From contig OW240912.1 in assembly GCA_933207985.1 (NCBI GenBank), positions 255,987,393 through 256,051,392 of the forward strand: DNA of 64,000 bases. The letters run 5' to 3'. Made by a program: the position numbers and the translations under genes. The stretch comes from Pelobates cultripes (taxonomy: Eukaryota > Chordata > Amphibia > Anura > Pelobatidae). Of the stretch, positions 1-12,259 are shown one piece after another (position 1 is the stretch's first letter; every line of letters starts with the position of its first letter). Under the pieces are notes generated by a model, which was given only the letters and a program-made list of their open reading frames with translations, did no database searches and was not told where the DNA came from.

Positions 1-12
1 CATCATTTGTCA

Positions 13-260
13 TGCCCAGTTAAGGCAGTCAAAGCTTATTTAAGTATTCATCTAAAGGGTCAAGGTAGTCTTTTAATACACCGGTCAGGGGTCCCTCTTT
101 CTAAATTTAAATTTTTGAAAAGTTCTTCAGTTATCATGTAAAGGGTTGGGAATTGATGATAAAAGGATTATATCTCATTCGTTTCGTATATGTGCTGCAA
201 AAGAGGCTGTATCACATGGTCTGTGGAAGGAGTCAGTGGGTCGATGGTCCTCGAGCAGAT
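13..260 (+). pseudogene. Tyrosine recombinase, C-terminal catalytic end (frameshifted)
   Basis: Two frames carry the C-terminal core of a tyrosine recombinase, the enzyme these retrotransposons use to integrate circular DNA. Bases 13 to about 140 (frame 1) read CPVKAVKAYL and end in a stop. From 173 (frame 2) the text SHSFRICAAKEAVSHG carries the HxxR box, followed by VGRW and FKSYVRP with the nucleophilic tyrosine, at the expected spacing. The switch of frame between about 130 and 170 shows it is broken. The YVRP end is followed at once by a stop. A pyrimidine-rich stretch ending in CAG at about 318-323 precedes the next domain and could be an old intron end, but this is not demonstrable here. 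Confidence 0.75.
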
Positions 261-320
261 TTAAAAGTTATGTTAGACCTTAATGCTTTCTATTATGCTG
301 ACTTGATTTTTTCTGTTTCA

Positions 321-909
321 GATACAAGACCTGTGATTATATGGATAGTAGGCCATTCTTTCATCCCCCGGGCACATGAAAGAGCTGTGGTGAGGTCATA
401 TGGCGAGAACTTGAGTTTTGATAATGAGACCACTTTAATTTATTGGGTTGGTGTAGGGGGTTTATTAAGGGATGATGTTTTTAAAGTTTTGCAAAGCTGT
501 TTTGGCCAAATTCCTTAGCCACATGTTATTATTTTTCATTATGGTGGGAATGATGTAGGCAGAGTCAAGTCAGTGGTTTTTTTTTTCATCAACTTAAGGA
601 GGATGTTTTTCATTTTAAGCAAATGTTCTTGGACTCGCTAATTATTTGGTCTGAAATAGTCCAAGGTTCATTTGTTTGCGCAATACTAAGCTTAAAGCGT
701 TAGACAGAGCTCGGGCAAGCTCAACAAAGCCATGGAGAAATTTATGCCATCAGTTGGTGGTTTTTCTTTTCGCCATTGAGGGGCAGTGCAAAGATTTGTT
801 TATAAGGGATGGTATTCATTTATCTGATGTCGGTTTGGATATTTTTAATAATGATTTACAGTGCATGATTGATAAGGCCGTGGTCTGGTGGGGTGGGCTG
901 CAGCATTAG
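321..909 (+). pseudogene. SGNH/GDSL-type hydrolase domain of the YR retroelement (broken)
   Basis: Downstream of the recombinase, in frame 3, IWIVGHSFIPRA supplies the serine block of an SGNH (GDSL-like) esterase fold. The frame stops at 516-518, but the same frame continues with HVIIFHYGGNDVG, the GxND block. In another frame, about 805-870, RDGIHLSDVGLDIFNND supplies the DxxH block with the catalytic histidine. The order S, G, N, H is intact but split by a stop and at least one frameshift. SGNH domains are known accessory domains of vertebrate YR retroelements; their role there is not settled. Not functional in this copy. Confidence 0.75.
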
Positions 910-1269
910 TTGCATGCTGCAGCTTGTGGGGTTGAGGTCACCTGCCTAATTTAAAGGGGTGTGGACTAGCTGAGTTTCATTATCATTTTGTTTAAGTTCT
1001 GGCTAATAGGGTGGAACTCTGGTGAGTTATGTGTTAAATCTCTGGGGGTTTAAAGATGTTTGGTTACAAATTACGTGTTTTAAAGTAAATACCGTATATA
1101 CTCGAGTATAAGCCGACCCGAATATAAGCCGAGGCCCCTAATTTTACCCCAAAAAACTGGGAAAACTTATTGACTCAAGTATAAGACTAGGGTGGGAAAT
1201 GCAGCAGCTACTGGTAAATTTCTAAATAAAATCAGATCCTAAAAAAATTATATTAATTGAATATTTATT

Positions 1270-1485
1270 TACAGTGTGTGTATATGATGAATGCAGTGTG
1301 TGTGTATGAGTGCACAGTGTGTGTATGAGTGCACAGTGTGTGTATGAATGCAGTGTTTGTGTATGAGTGCAGTGTGTGTGTATGAGTGCAGTGTGTGTGT
1401 ATGAGTGCAGTGTGTATATGAGTGCAGTGTGTGTATATGAGTGCAGTGTGTGTGTGTGTGTGATGCAGTGTGTGTTTGTGTTGGA
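1270..1485. repeat. TG-rich minisatellite inside the TA-flanked transposon
   Basis: Imperfect tandem copies of GTGTGTGTATGAGTGCA and shorter variants fill this stretch. On the minus strand it creates a His/Thr-rich reading frame that is not a gene. Confidence 0.85.
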
Positions 1486-1710
1486 GAGCCTTGGTGGGGG
1501 GGGTGGGCATTTTTTTAATTATTTTTATTAAATTATTTTAACAATTTTTTTGTTTTATTAATATTTTGTTATTTTTTATTTTATTATTATTTTTAATATT
1601 TTATTATATTTATTTATTTTTCATCCCCCCTCCCTGCTTGATACATGGCAGGGAGGGGGGCTCTCCTTCCCTGGTGGTCCAGTGGCAGTGGCAGTTCAGT
1701 GGGGGGAGGA

Positions 1711-1955
1711 GGGGGGCTGGCAGAGCTGTTACTTACCTCTCCTGCAGCTCCTGGCAGCTCTCTCCTCCTCCGCGCCGGTCCGTGCAGCTCCTCTCTCAGC
1801 TCACACTGTAAGTCTCGCGAGAGCCGCACTATGACCCCGCGGCTCTCGCGAGACTTACACTGGGAGCTGACCGAGGTGCTGACCGGACCGGCGCGGAGAC
1901 GGAGAGAGCTGGCAGGAGCTGCAGGAGAGGTAAGTAACAGCTCTGCCAGCCCCCA
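1711..1955. repeat. Large imperfect inverted repeat (about 115-bp arms)
   Basis: The left arm (1711-1827) runs from GGGGGGCTGGCAGAGCTG to CTCGCGAGAGCCGC. The right arm (1839-1955) is its imperfect reverse complement, around a spacer of about 11 bp. The arms are GC-rich and contain CTCGCGAG palindromes, unlike the AT-rich surroundings. This would extrude as a long hairpin. Confidence 0.8.
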
Positions 1956-2130
1956 ATCTGCATTATGGCAATGTAAATTGCCATAATACAGACTGACTTG
2001 AGTATAAGCCGAGTTGGGGTTTTTCAGCACAAAAAATGTGCTGAAAAACTCGGCTTATACTCGAGTATATACGGTAAGTTACGTTTGTAATAATTTGTAA
2101 ACTAAATAAAAGACCACGGCCTTTTCAGCA

Positions 2131-5100
2131 CACATCTGAGTCTGTGTTTTTATTATTATATTTGTGTGCCTTACTATGTTATGTATCACTTTGCTGTTAT
2201 GTGTCGGTCTGAATTAACCCCTGCTGAGCACATGATGAGTCCATTCACTCCTCCCATCTACCTGACTGAATGTTATCACCCAGTGACACTTCCTGTACTG
2301 TGTGAAAGCAGGGGGTGAGCTTACATTTTCAGCAAATTACATTCATTGTATCAGGGTCTGGTAGATTTTGGGAGAGAAATGTGTTCCTCTACAGACTGAT
2401 AACTAGAGTGTGAATAAAGGTGAGTGAGGCTTTATGGATTAGATGTAATACTCTAAAAGAAATGAAAATAAAAATGTTTACACTCGATTATGGTATTGAG
2501 GGGGTTAAGAGTTTACAAAGAAGAATTTGGCTGCGATATTGGGGATATATGCTTCCATTTCAATGACCTCTTCATCATTTCAAAGCTCTTTTAACTATAT
2601 TCATTGCATGTTTTTCACATGCGTCACGAAATTTGGTGACCTCGGTACTAGGACCAGAGTAGTATGTATGGGACATTTGTGAAAATATGAGTATCATGAC
2701 AAGCTGTTTATACACCTGTTTAATATGAACAAAGCTGTGAGAATTCACTTTTGTTAAACATTTTATTTGAGGTTAGCACGATTAGATGGGGATATATTTT
2801 TTATTTGATCTGTAGCCTGAACAAAGCTCATTTGAGACCGTAATAGGAAAAAAAAACATATGCGTAAGGAAGTGCTGGGTATGATAACATCCTTGCGTTG
2901 TTTGATAAATGTCATACTTCCTCTGCTTATAGTGTGGCACTGAACATGTACATGACTAGTTTTATACAAGTGGCAGCATGTCAGCTGCTGATCTTTATTT
3001 TTCTCCTGAAAATCATTTAAAGCAGATCCATAAATCGAAAAAAGGAAAACATTACATGAATTATGACAGCATAAAAAGCTGTATGTATGCTGCATTACAA
3101 TTTTTAGAATGGTTCAGCATGTTACAAGTCTCTATTACTCTTTATTGCTAGCGCTGTAAATAATAGGCCTTATAGCAGAGTATTTAAACTGCCTATAGTA
3201 TAATAATTTCACAGCAGGCAAGCTGAGATCTAATATTACAAATATCTTAAAACTGCTGACCCAAAGATTAACACACGCAGATGAGTATTTATGATATTTT
3301 GATTGATGCTACACTTGTTTGTTTTTTTTATTTCGTTTTTTTTTTTTTTTTTCAATAAATTCTATTCAATTATTTTTTTTAGATGATTTGTAAGATGTTG
3401 TGCAGTTTATGAATTATCTGGAATTCGTACAGGAAATGGAAACTTTGTCTCTAGAATATCCTTCCCACCAGGTTTGGGTTTAAAAAATCCAGGACATGGG
3501 GGGTTATTTCAGAAAGGGCATGGAAACTGTTGTTGGCATGTATATTACCAACCCGGTACCCTGCATTTCCCCCCCTTTTTTCTCCATTTTTTTCCTATGA
3601 GACAAGCAGATAGTGTGATGGACAATTAGGTTAGAGAGACAGATAGACAGAGATAGCCATCTACCACCAGGAGTTTAGATATGATACTGATGCTACACAA
3701 CAATGGTATCTGAGCAAAGAAAGGGGTAGTATCAATCCTGTAGCCTTTAATTAAAATATGTGACCATATAAGTGCATAATAGGTTAAGAATCTTCTTATA
3801 ATTATGTTTAATGTAAGGTTTTAATATTCATACTGGATATCAGTGTGTAAACCCTGTATATAGCACCTGAAATGGTCAATATAAATATATTCCATAATAT
3901 TCCTATCTCTGCCAAAACATAACTTGATATGATGTCATATGATAACAAATCACCATCTTATCACTTATGTGTTATCTTTGATTTTTTTGTGTTTTTGGTA
4001 CAGTTTGTTATTTTTTTTTAAATAACATTGTCTTTATCTTCCTCCTCACTATTGCTTCATAGCTTTATCCACTCTGTCTCTTTTGTTCTTCCCTTTCTAC
4101 CACTCCCTTCCTTCTGCCTTTTCAGATCCTCCCCCTGCTGCCTTTCCCTCCTGTAAATGAGGGCAGTGAATTTACACGCTGGGCTGCTTTGCTTGACTTT
4201 AAGAACTCCCGTCACATGTCAGGCTTACAGTTAGCCACATAGTAACGAACGGTGTACAGTCCTAGCAGAATGTGGGATATCATTATGTTTATGGCAAGTT
4301 TTCATGTGCAGACAGAAAACATGACTCTGCTGCAGATGTTTTACTACACGCACTATAATTGATTTACTGAGCTGTATATTCATAAAAGACATGATTGCTG
4401 AACTTCTTAAATAGTGCTCTAAACAGCGAGGAATTTAGCAATATAATAGCACATTGTTAGCTAATAGCAGCTGTGTTAGATAAATTGAATGATCATTCTT
4501 AATTTATGATTATGATGATATAAAAGAAAAATGAGAGTTATGGTTTTAAAGTAAATATTATGCAGTCACTAAATATTCACATTGTATAATTTAGCTAATT
4601 TGTTTTACTGCTTTTGAATTTAAGGGTGACTTGAATCGCCATTACTTCATTTCCATTCGCAAAGGTGTGGCGAATGCCTTGAACCCCTTAACAAGCTTAG
4701 TTATTCACAACACTCACACTTCCTACTTTGCTGACTGAGATCTGTCCATCCACAGGCCAAAAGCCAAGTAAGATGGACATCTATCTCCTCCCTCAGAGAA
4801 AGCCTTGTCCGTTCCCACTAGACAGATAACTACAACTAGCCTATGACTAGTCCGTTAGCACCCGTGGTATAAGTGGAAATGCAGCTAGGAGTTAAACCAT
4901 GAATTCAATGCTGACCTCACAGAGGCCTCTTTCTGGTCAGAGAGGGATCTGATAAGCTACAGCACCTACCTGTGCAAGTACAACAAATACAATATTTAGG
5001 TTTTTTCAAGGTGAGTATTTATTTTCCTTTTCCTTTTTTTTATTTTTAATTATTAAAATGGATCTGTCACCATCTTGTGTCTTTGCATAATTCACAAACC

Positions 5101-5563
5101 CTCCCCCCAACGGTGACAGTATATCTTTAGACTGGTTTGGTCTAAAGTGCAGTGCAGCTCCAAAGCATTATATATTTCATAAATAATAATTTTTTTGTGA
5201 GTCAAGACAGGTAGCTTGTCATGAGGGACAAGTAGATTGGGTTACAATTTTAGTACTGTGGACAAGTAGATTTTTTAATTTTTTTTATTTCTACACTTCT
5301 GTTTATGGTCATACTAGCCAAACTGAATACATTCTCTACATCTGCTTTGCTTTCAGTTTGGCTACTCTGACCAAAGATGTGAAATTCACTTTGAATTCTC
5401 ACTTTAATAAATAGCCCTGACATTGACATGTGGCTGTACAATTCAGCACTGTGTATGTACCTTAAGTTAGTGTCACTCAGGATATAGGCAATAGGTTCCT
5501 GACACCTTTGTGGAATCTTTGTGACATAGGCATATATATTTACAGCACAGATATGCAATTTTA
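2131..5563. other. Intergenic or intronic DNA without recognised features
   Basis: AT-rich unique-looking sequence with T tracts (3325-3352) and no reading frame, tRNA or repeat that I can name. About 4200-4560 is low-complexity-free and could be conserved non-coding DNA, but only a cross-species alignment would show that. Confidence 0.5.
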
Positions 5564-5571
5564 CTGTAGAT

Positions 5572-6763
5572 CATGGGTAGTCAAGCTGGTCCCTTTTGGG
5601 ATTTCAGGTGGGCGGTGGTGGGTTCTGCAGAAAATGTTCGGTGGGCCTCGATCTCGCCATGAACTAAGGCCGGCAGGGGAGATACCTTCATCTCCCCTGC
5701 TGGCCCATGCAGAGACAGCCTTGCTGGTGAGAAAAGATCTCCCTCTCTCGAGCTGGTGAGGAAATCAAAGATCTCCTTCACTGGGCCGCTGGCACTTAGT
5801 TCCAGCAGAGGAAGGAAAGGGCCTGGGAGGCTCTGTGATCCTCCCGTGAGCAGGTTGGACGGAGCACTGCCGCGCATTACCATGTCAACACTCCAATTCA
5901 GCGCTGTGCTCACAGGAGGACAGGAGAGTCAGCCTGCAGCCAAAGCAGCTGCAGACTAAAGTGAACATGCCAACACTGGACCACCAGGGCTTGCAGTATT
6001 ATGTCCCCCTGCCTCTGGTAAAAGCTAATAAAAAGGGAGAGGGAGACATTAAGATAGATTTTCACATCTCACCCACCTACACACAGCATAGACCCTATGC
6101 ACACTACACCCCTCACACACACTGCTTCCCTCACACACACTCCCCCCCTTAACACACACTGTGCTGCCTCACACACACTGCCCCCCTCACACACACTGCC
6201 ACACTCACACACACTGCCACACTCACACACACTGCCGCACTCCCACACACTGCACCTCAGACACACACACTGAACCTCAGACACACATTGTCCCCTCGCA
6301 CAAACACACCACCCTCACACAAACACACGGCCACCCTCACACACACGGCAACCCTCACACAACTACAGCACCCTTCACACTCACACAGCACCTCTTACAC
6401 ATACATACACTGCACCACTAACAAACACACTGCACCTCTCACACACACTGCACCCTTTGCACACACACTGCGCCCTTTGCACACACACTGCACCTCTCTC
6501 TCTCACACACACTCACACACAGCACCTCACAGACACACATAAAAAACAATAGAATAGAAAAGAGAAAAAATGAAAATAAAAAGTACATATTTTTTTTTGT
6601 TTTTGTTTTTTTAAACCCTCCTTTCTAAAAAAAAAAGGTAGAAAAATAAATCGCACCTGTGCTTTAAAATTAGTTACTGTGGCACTGGTGGGCGGTAAGG
6701 AAATTTTACCATCAACAAAGATTAAAAAATGGGCGGTAGGTATTAAAAGGTTGACTACCCCTG
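5572..6763. mobile_element. hAT-like non-autonomous DNA transposon
   Basis: The 3' end read in reverse is CAGGGGTAGTCAACCTTTTA; the 5' end is CATGGGTAGTCAAGCTGG, a matching but diverged terminal inverted repeat. Flanks are CTGTAGAT (5564-5571) and CTGTGGAT (6764-6771), an 8-bp target duplication with one mismatch. CAGNGG termini and 8-bp duplications are typical of hAT elements. No transposase is encoded. Both ends share an internal GGTGGGCGGT motif. The interior carries a small palindrome (AGGGGAGAT...ATCTCCCCT) and a long CA-rich minisatellite. Confidence 0.85.
6060..6545. repeat. CA-rich minisatellite (CACACACACTGCACC type)
   Basis: About 480 bp of imperfect tandem units of roughly 14-20 bp built on CACACACACTGC plus a short variable insert. 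It produces long His/Thr or Cys/Val frames on the two strands that are not genes. Confidence 0.85.
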
Positions 6764-6771
6764 CTGTGGAT

Positions 6772-6964
6772 GGTCATAGTAGTGATTTTCATAGTAGTTT
6801 TTATACTACCTCAAACAGCAATAATACTTTAGGATAGTAATAGATTTGCTTATAATAGTGAAGAACCATAAGTGACTGCAGACTTTTGTGTACACACTTA
6901 ATTCAGTATGCTAGTTTCAATCCTCTTTTTATTTAAAAAAATAATAATAGTAAAAAAAAAAAAA

Positions 6965-7000
<36 letters not shown>

Positions 7001-7457
7001 AGGGAGAAGATAATGATAGGGTACATGAAAAGAAGAATGCAAAGTCTTCTAAGGTTATTTGTATTGATAGGACAGTATTGGTGACACCTATATTTAAAAC
7101 ATAAAACACTCATTTAGGATTACAGGAAATGGGACAGATGTGTGACTAACAACATGAGCTTAAATTATTTAAACTCAGCATTTCAAAAGAGCAATCAGGA
7201 CACGTCTATACAATAGCGAATTGCAGATAAAAACAATGCTACAGAAAAATTAAATACCTGGATACACGCACAAAAATGTAGAGAAGACTACAAACATGAG
7301 TAGATTACAACATAATATAAAACAGCCACAGAACATACAAAAAAAGCTCCACCAGGCCAGCACCCACTCATATGGTTTTTCTTTTTGGATTTTAATATAA
7401 AAAAGTGGACTGAGAATTAAACAGACAAAAATAAAAATAATATATATATATATATAT
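6772..7457. other. Intergenic, with AT microsatellites
   Basis: No gene seen. It contains an AT dinucleotide run at about 6966-6998 and another at 7440-7458 that abuts the next repeat. Confidence 0.6.
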
Positions 7458-7602
7458 AATCCAAAAGGAAAAAAGAGAGCACTCGCAGGATTTTTAACAT
7501 TTCGACCAACATAAGGTCTTTATCAAGATCTTGCGATACTGAATACACTTTATTCATTTTTTGACAAATCCAGCGAGTGCTCTCTTTTTTTCCTTTTGGA
7601 TT
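7458..7602 (-). repeat. Short inverted-repeat element resembling a Penelope terminal remnant
   Basis: Arms of about 29 bp (7458-7486, AATCCAAAAGGAAAAAAGAG onward, and its reverse complement at 7573-7602) enclose 86 bp. On the minus strand the spacer reads TTGATAAAGACC, then GGTCGAAATGTT (7496-7526). This has the same layout as the hammerhead-like motif of the Penelope copies at 32.7 and 38.2 kb: TTGATAA, a short stem, GAAA, then a GTT triplet. I infer a relic of Penelope-like terminal sequence. Confidence 0.5.
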
Positions 7603-10600
7603 ATATACAGCGCAGTTCAGCACCATGGTTTGAATACTATGTTGGTTAATTGTGGGCAGAGTACCAGATAACTTGTGTTTTGTATATATATATATATTTA
7701 TTTATTTAAAGTTCAACGCATTTTTAAAATTGTTCATCTTGTCTTTTAATGTCAAATATACTATCAATTGGTCTCATGTGTTTAGAGTTATTAATTAAAC
7801 CAGGGACTGTCCCGAAAATGTACAATTTTAGGTCAGCAAAGACAAAAAAAAATATTTGGAAATTGTTTCCAATTAGACAATTTTGGCCTAAAGGTTTAAA
7901 TTCCCTGATCAATTTCTGACAATTTCCAATTAAGTGATTAGCACTTATGTCTCTGACAGTAGTAACAGTGATATAGTTTACTATATATATATACTATAAT
8001 CTTAAAAAGTTTTTTTTTTTTTATTAAGTATCCAAGGACAACAATCTCAATGTCAAAAATTGAAAGTTCAATAAATGACATTTTTGTGAAAATCTATTCC
8101 ACTGTGTGTAATATGCCTTAGGTGCATCTGATTGTAAAGAACATCTAGCATGTTTCAACACCGTCATGTCTCCTGGTTTCACTGCCCGACAGAATATGTT
8201 CTGAGGCCTTGCAAAAAAAAAAGCAGGAGAATTGTACAAAGCCTTTGATGGAAGAGAAACAGCTGACAATGAGAAACAAGAGTGCATCGCTCCCCATGGA
8301 AACTCTCTATGCTGAAAAAGTATGTGTCAGCATTACCAACAAAAAAATAAAACATACTGGATAACACCTGTTGGAAATTGGAAAGGCTTACTGAACTCAG
8401 AGAGATTATAGTGTGTGTGTGTGTGTCTGTGTGTCTGTGTGTGTGCTGATGTATTAAAGAAACTAGTGGTGAGAGCAAAACATGATAAAACTCTCCACTG
8501 ATTGATACACATTCTAAAGTTAGTGTTCAATTTACATAATTGGCGATGCCCATATTGGTGAGTTTATCTGGAAAGTGGCAGACCCACCCACTTCAACGCT
8601 GGCAGATAGCCTTCCAGCTGGCATCCGACATACAGGACCCTGCAGAGAGTGCTGCTGAATCACTTTCTGCATGCATGGACCTAGTGCCTTACTCTGTGCT
8701 GCCAAAGAACAGTTCCCTGGTGCACCCAGATGCGTTAGTACAGGAACCTAAAATAGAGACTGTCGCTGCAAAAGCAGGACAGTTGGGAGGCCTGCCGCTG
8801 AATATTCAACTCCATTTTCATTGCATAGTGCAATGGAATTTAACATAATCTGTTGTTGCTATAGCCTATCCAATTCTAAGCTTAGCAATCTGAAATTTAT
8901 ACACTAGACATAAAATTTTAGTGAACTAAAAATGAGGCTAAAATAGCCACGCTGTGATTATGAGTTGGAGAATGTTTCCAAAACAGCACTTTTGCCTGAA
9001 TTTTGCAGTTCAGATTTCACTAAAATTCAGTGATTGCCATCTCCGCACTACTGCTATTATTGGCTATTATTCACTTTATTCCAAATGGGGTTTATTCCAA
9101 TATTGCTCATATTTCCCGCACTGGCTTGTGACATTATCAATCAGATGACCCTAGATGAGATGAAATAAAGATACAAAGTACAATAATGTATTCCTGTTCT
9201 GTGGAATGACTCATTTATATAAATATAGGCCAGGGGAACATCTGCAGAGACTAAAAAAAGTTCTGTTAATATTTCTTTATGAACTCCCACAGATGTTTTA
9301 CTTTGGGAGTAAAATGATTGTTACCAAAATGTAAGTAGGCTTCCAGTAAGTAGGCCTGTGAGTTATCAATTTACAATTTAATTCAATGTTATCTCCAATA
9401 TGTAGATGAAGAGTCTAAATGTCTCAAATTAAATATTTTTTCATACATATATCAATGAAAAAAATATATTCTCAGATCACCCTGAGCCCAGTCTAACTGC
9501 TGATATTGCTTTATAGCATCAGCAAATTGTAAAAATCTCTATCGCTATAAAACAGAAAAATCAGGGCCATTAAACAAGCAGCCTGCAACGATTTTGGCCA
9601 TATTGCGCCTGCACATACTACACACACAATAGGAAATTCTCTCCTGTACTCTGCAAGCGGGGTAATGCACCAAGAGGCACTTTTCTGCATATTTTAATGC
9701 ATTTTTCAATGCATAATGTGCCTGTTTATAATGTATTGAAAATGTGCAGCGTTTTTTGACATAGATAATCCTTTTATCTCTTGTAACACAAGCTAACCTA
9801 TAATTACTCCATGCTCAATGTTATCCTTTATTATAACTCAAACCTATTACTTGAGAAGCAGGCTCCATTCAATTCATAGGCATAATAAAAAAAAAGTGTT
9901 AAACAGCATGTCACATGCAATAAGGCAGAGGTTTGTTTTCAGAAATTGTTTCTCAGCCAATCAAATCAATAGAAAAACATAACAGTTGAGAATATAAAAT
10001 ATGCAACCAATTAAATAACTTATTTTGTTAGTTCAGCAGCAAACATATAGAGTAGATAACAGGACTAAGACACAGAGGTTAGGGTTAAAGGGAGAAAAAG
10101 AAGAGTCCACAGGAGACAAATATTGCATTGTGCTGTTTTGCATATAAATCACATAATACACGTTTCAGTGTTCCCCTGTTTGATTTCTTGGAACTAAGAG
10201 TTTAAGTGTGACTAAGTGGGTGACTGTGAATGGAGATGATATGGCAAGGAGAGAGGCAGGAGGGTTTAGAAGAGAAAGGGAGAAGTGCAGGAGAGGGAGG
10301 CAGTGATACTCCAGGCAAAGAAGAAGAATGATGGGGAACTAGTTGAAAGGCGTAGGGTGTAGGGGTAAAATATCCTGTTCTTAAATGAGTATATTCAGTG
10401 ATGGAACTTCTCAAAAGGAACATGTGAGAGATGCAGTCAGTCTTTTTAGGCACATGAAAATACTTATGAAATTTCAAAATGAATGGGAAGACAGCATGCG
10501 CCAGATCAAAAGGAAGATGGCCGAGATGCACAAACATGCCAGGAGCACTGATGGTGGCCCACTACATGGGTTGGTGATAAATACATGGTGGACCTTTCTC

Positions 10601-11108
10601 TGGAATTCAATCAGCCCAGTCACTAATGCAGGCTGGCTCGTTTACAGGGATTAACATAAGTATTATAAACATTATTCAGACATCACACATGTGTGTCAAC
10701 TGCCCCCTTTTCCCCTCTCTTCCCCCCCCCCAAAAAATATGTGTATCATTAAATCTTTAAAGGTTTACAGTTCTGCATGGGCCTCTCCCCCTGATCAATA
10801 GTTGAAAGGAGAAGCTTTTTTGAGAGAAATTAGGCATGTCACAAAGACAGGACAGATTTGAAATCTGTCCCCTTTCAGGAGATTTGATAAATACTTAATC
10901 TTACTCAAGAAGGAATTTCAGGGGCGGGCATACCATGAGGGCAGGCCTGCTAAAGCCTCCCTATTCAGGGCCTATCATTGGCTCACATCAGCTGGTAACA
11001 GCATGCAGTGCCCACAGGAGAAAGAAGTAATAAACCGTTTTAGAAGTAGCAGAGAAAGAGTCAAGCGGCAACCTCTGACCCCTGCCCAATGTAAGTTTAT
11101 AACACAGT
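7603..11108. other. Intergenic, no recognised gene
   Basis: AT-rich sequence with a TG/TCTG microsatellite (8411-8444) and a purine-rich stretch (10240-10320). Open frames are short and lack recognisable protein character. Confidence 0.5.
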
Positions 11109-11437
11109 TTAAAAAGACATTATAGTCACCAGAACAATTACAGCTTAATGTATTTGTACTGGTAAGTCCATGAAAAGACACTAAACTTTCTTCATAGATA
11201 TGCATTGGTAAATGCATCTCTTTTAAGAGATGCAGACTGGCCAGTGTGACATTTGGCGGCGCCCCCGCTCCGCATCCATGGCGATCTCAGCCAATGCAAT
11301 GCCTTCCCTCTGGGAAAGCATTAGATTGGTTGTGATAATCGATTCTGATGATGTCAGCAAAAGAGGGGGTTCGGGACAGAGCACTGAGGAGGGAACACGG
11401 GGCAGTGCGACACTATAGTGTTAGGAATACTAGTGTT
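11109..11437. mobile_element. T2-type MITE fragment, cut at its right side
   Basis: It starts TTAAAAAGACATTATAGTCA and runs on with CCAGAACAATTACAGCTTAA, the left end seen in the better T2-like copies of this window. Near 11410-11437 it reads ACACTATAGTGTTAGGAATA, which corresponds to the right-hand part of the copy at 19747-20339. The final end is missing because another element begins at 11438. Confidence 0.6.
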
Positions 11438-11777
11438 CAGAGGCAGACTGACAGTGGCCTGGGCCCCCAGACAAAATTAGCACCTGGGCCCCCAGCAGAC
11501 CGATATACATGCTTGTGTAGGTGTACCGTGTATTTGATTGTGTAAATGTAAAGTGAAAGCTGTAAGTGAATATATGGATGTCTTTGTGTGTAGTGTTAGG
11601 ATATGTGGATTCAGAGTATATCTGAATACATGTTTTTGGTTGTATTTGGTATGGTAAACAGAGTTGTATTTGTTTTATGTGTGTTTGTGTAGCATGGCAA
11701 TATGTATAAGGGGGTATTTGTGAATTTTGGCAATGTGTTTGTATGTGGTATGCAGGCCTCCAAATTTTGCGTCTTAA

Positions 11778-12251
11778 AGGAACACAAATGTGTATTTCTG
11801 ACATAATAGGTTTATATGCCCCCCTTAAAGAGGTAATTTACCTACCTTTTTTCCAGGACTGACCAAACGCGTGGTTGGACAGCCCCTGCTCCACCTCTTT
11901 GGCACAGTTCACCAGTTTAGATGATCCCAGCTAATCCAATGTTTCACCATAGGAAAGCACTGGAAGGCGATTATACACACAAGGCAAAACGCTATGCTGT
12001 GCTAATCGTCATTATGTCATCATAGAGATGCATTGAATCAGTGCTTCTCTATGAAAAGCGTTCAGCATCTCCATGTGGAGATGCTGAATGCCAGTGCTGC
12101 ACATTTTGCAACACTGACACAGTAAGCACCACGGTGTTCCTACGCAGCAATGTAAATACTGCCTTCTCACTGAAAAGACAGTTTTTACAGCAAACCCCTG
12201 CAGGGGCAGGCTATACTAACCAGAACAACTACATTAAGCTATAGTGTTCCT
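11778..12251. mobile_element. T2-type MITE (TTAA target)
   Basis: It begins AGGAACACAAATG after TTAA (11774-11777) and ends CTATAGTGTTCCT before TTAT (12252-12255). The last 60 bases (CCAGAACAACTACATTAAGC) are the reverse-type T2 end. TTAAAGG termini define the T2 family of Xenopus MITEs related to Kolobok transposons. Confidence 0.65.
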
Positions 12252-12259
12252 TTATGCTT

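Larger units (their letters stand above)
1092..2074. mobile_element. Non-autonomous DNA transposon with TA target duplication
   Basis: The ends are inverted copies of CCGTATATACTCGAGTATAA, continuing into GCCGA, and are flanked on both sides by TA (1090-1091 and 2075-2076). A TA duplication and short perfect terminal repeats fit the Tc1/mariner group, but no transposase is present to prove it. The 3' end carries a second internal copy of the terminal sequence (from about 1997), so 1997-2074 folds back on itself. The interior holds a TG-rich minisatellite and a large GC-rich inverted repeat. It interrupts the 3' untranslated part of the YR retrotransposon and is therefore younger than it. Confidence 0.8.
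1..2130 (+). mobile_element. Decayed tyrosine-recombinase retrotransposon (DIRS/Ngaro-type), 3' part
   Basis: The left window edge cuts into the 3' half of an element that encodes a tyrosine recombinase followed by an SGNH hydrolase, a pairing known from vertebrate DIRS/Ngaro-type YR retrotransposons. After the hydrolase relic comes an untranslated stretch, then an AATAAA polyadenylation signal at 2105-2110 followed by ACCACGGCCTTTT, the kind of 3' terminus seen in such elements. The body is interrupted between 1090 and 2076 by a separate TA-flanked DNA transposon. The 5' part (Gag, RT, RNase H) lies outside the window. The Ngaro versus DIRS assignment is inference, because the terminal repeats cannot be inspected. 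Confidence 0.7.

Noticed and set aside
6069..6542. His/Thr- and Cys/Val-rich frames
   Set aside because: Products of the CA-rich minisatellite in the hAT-like element.
8540..8848. 102-codon frame starting MAMPILVSLSGKW
   Set aside because: No recognisable domain, no flanking splice signals that I trust, and length expected by chance.
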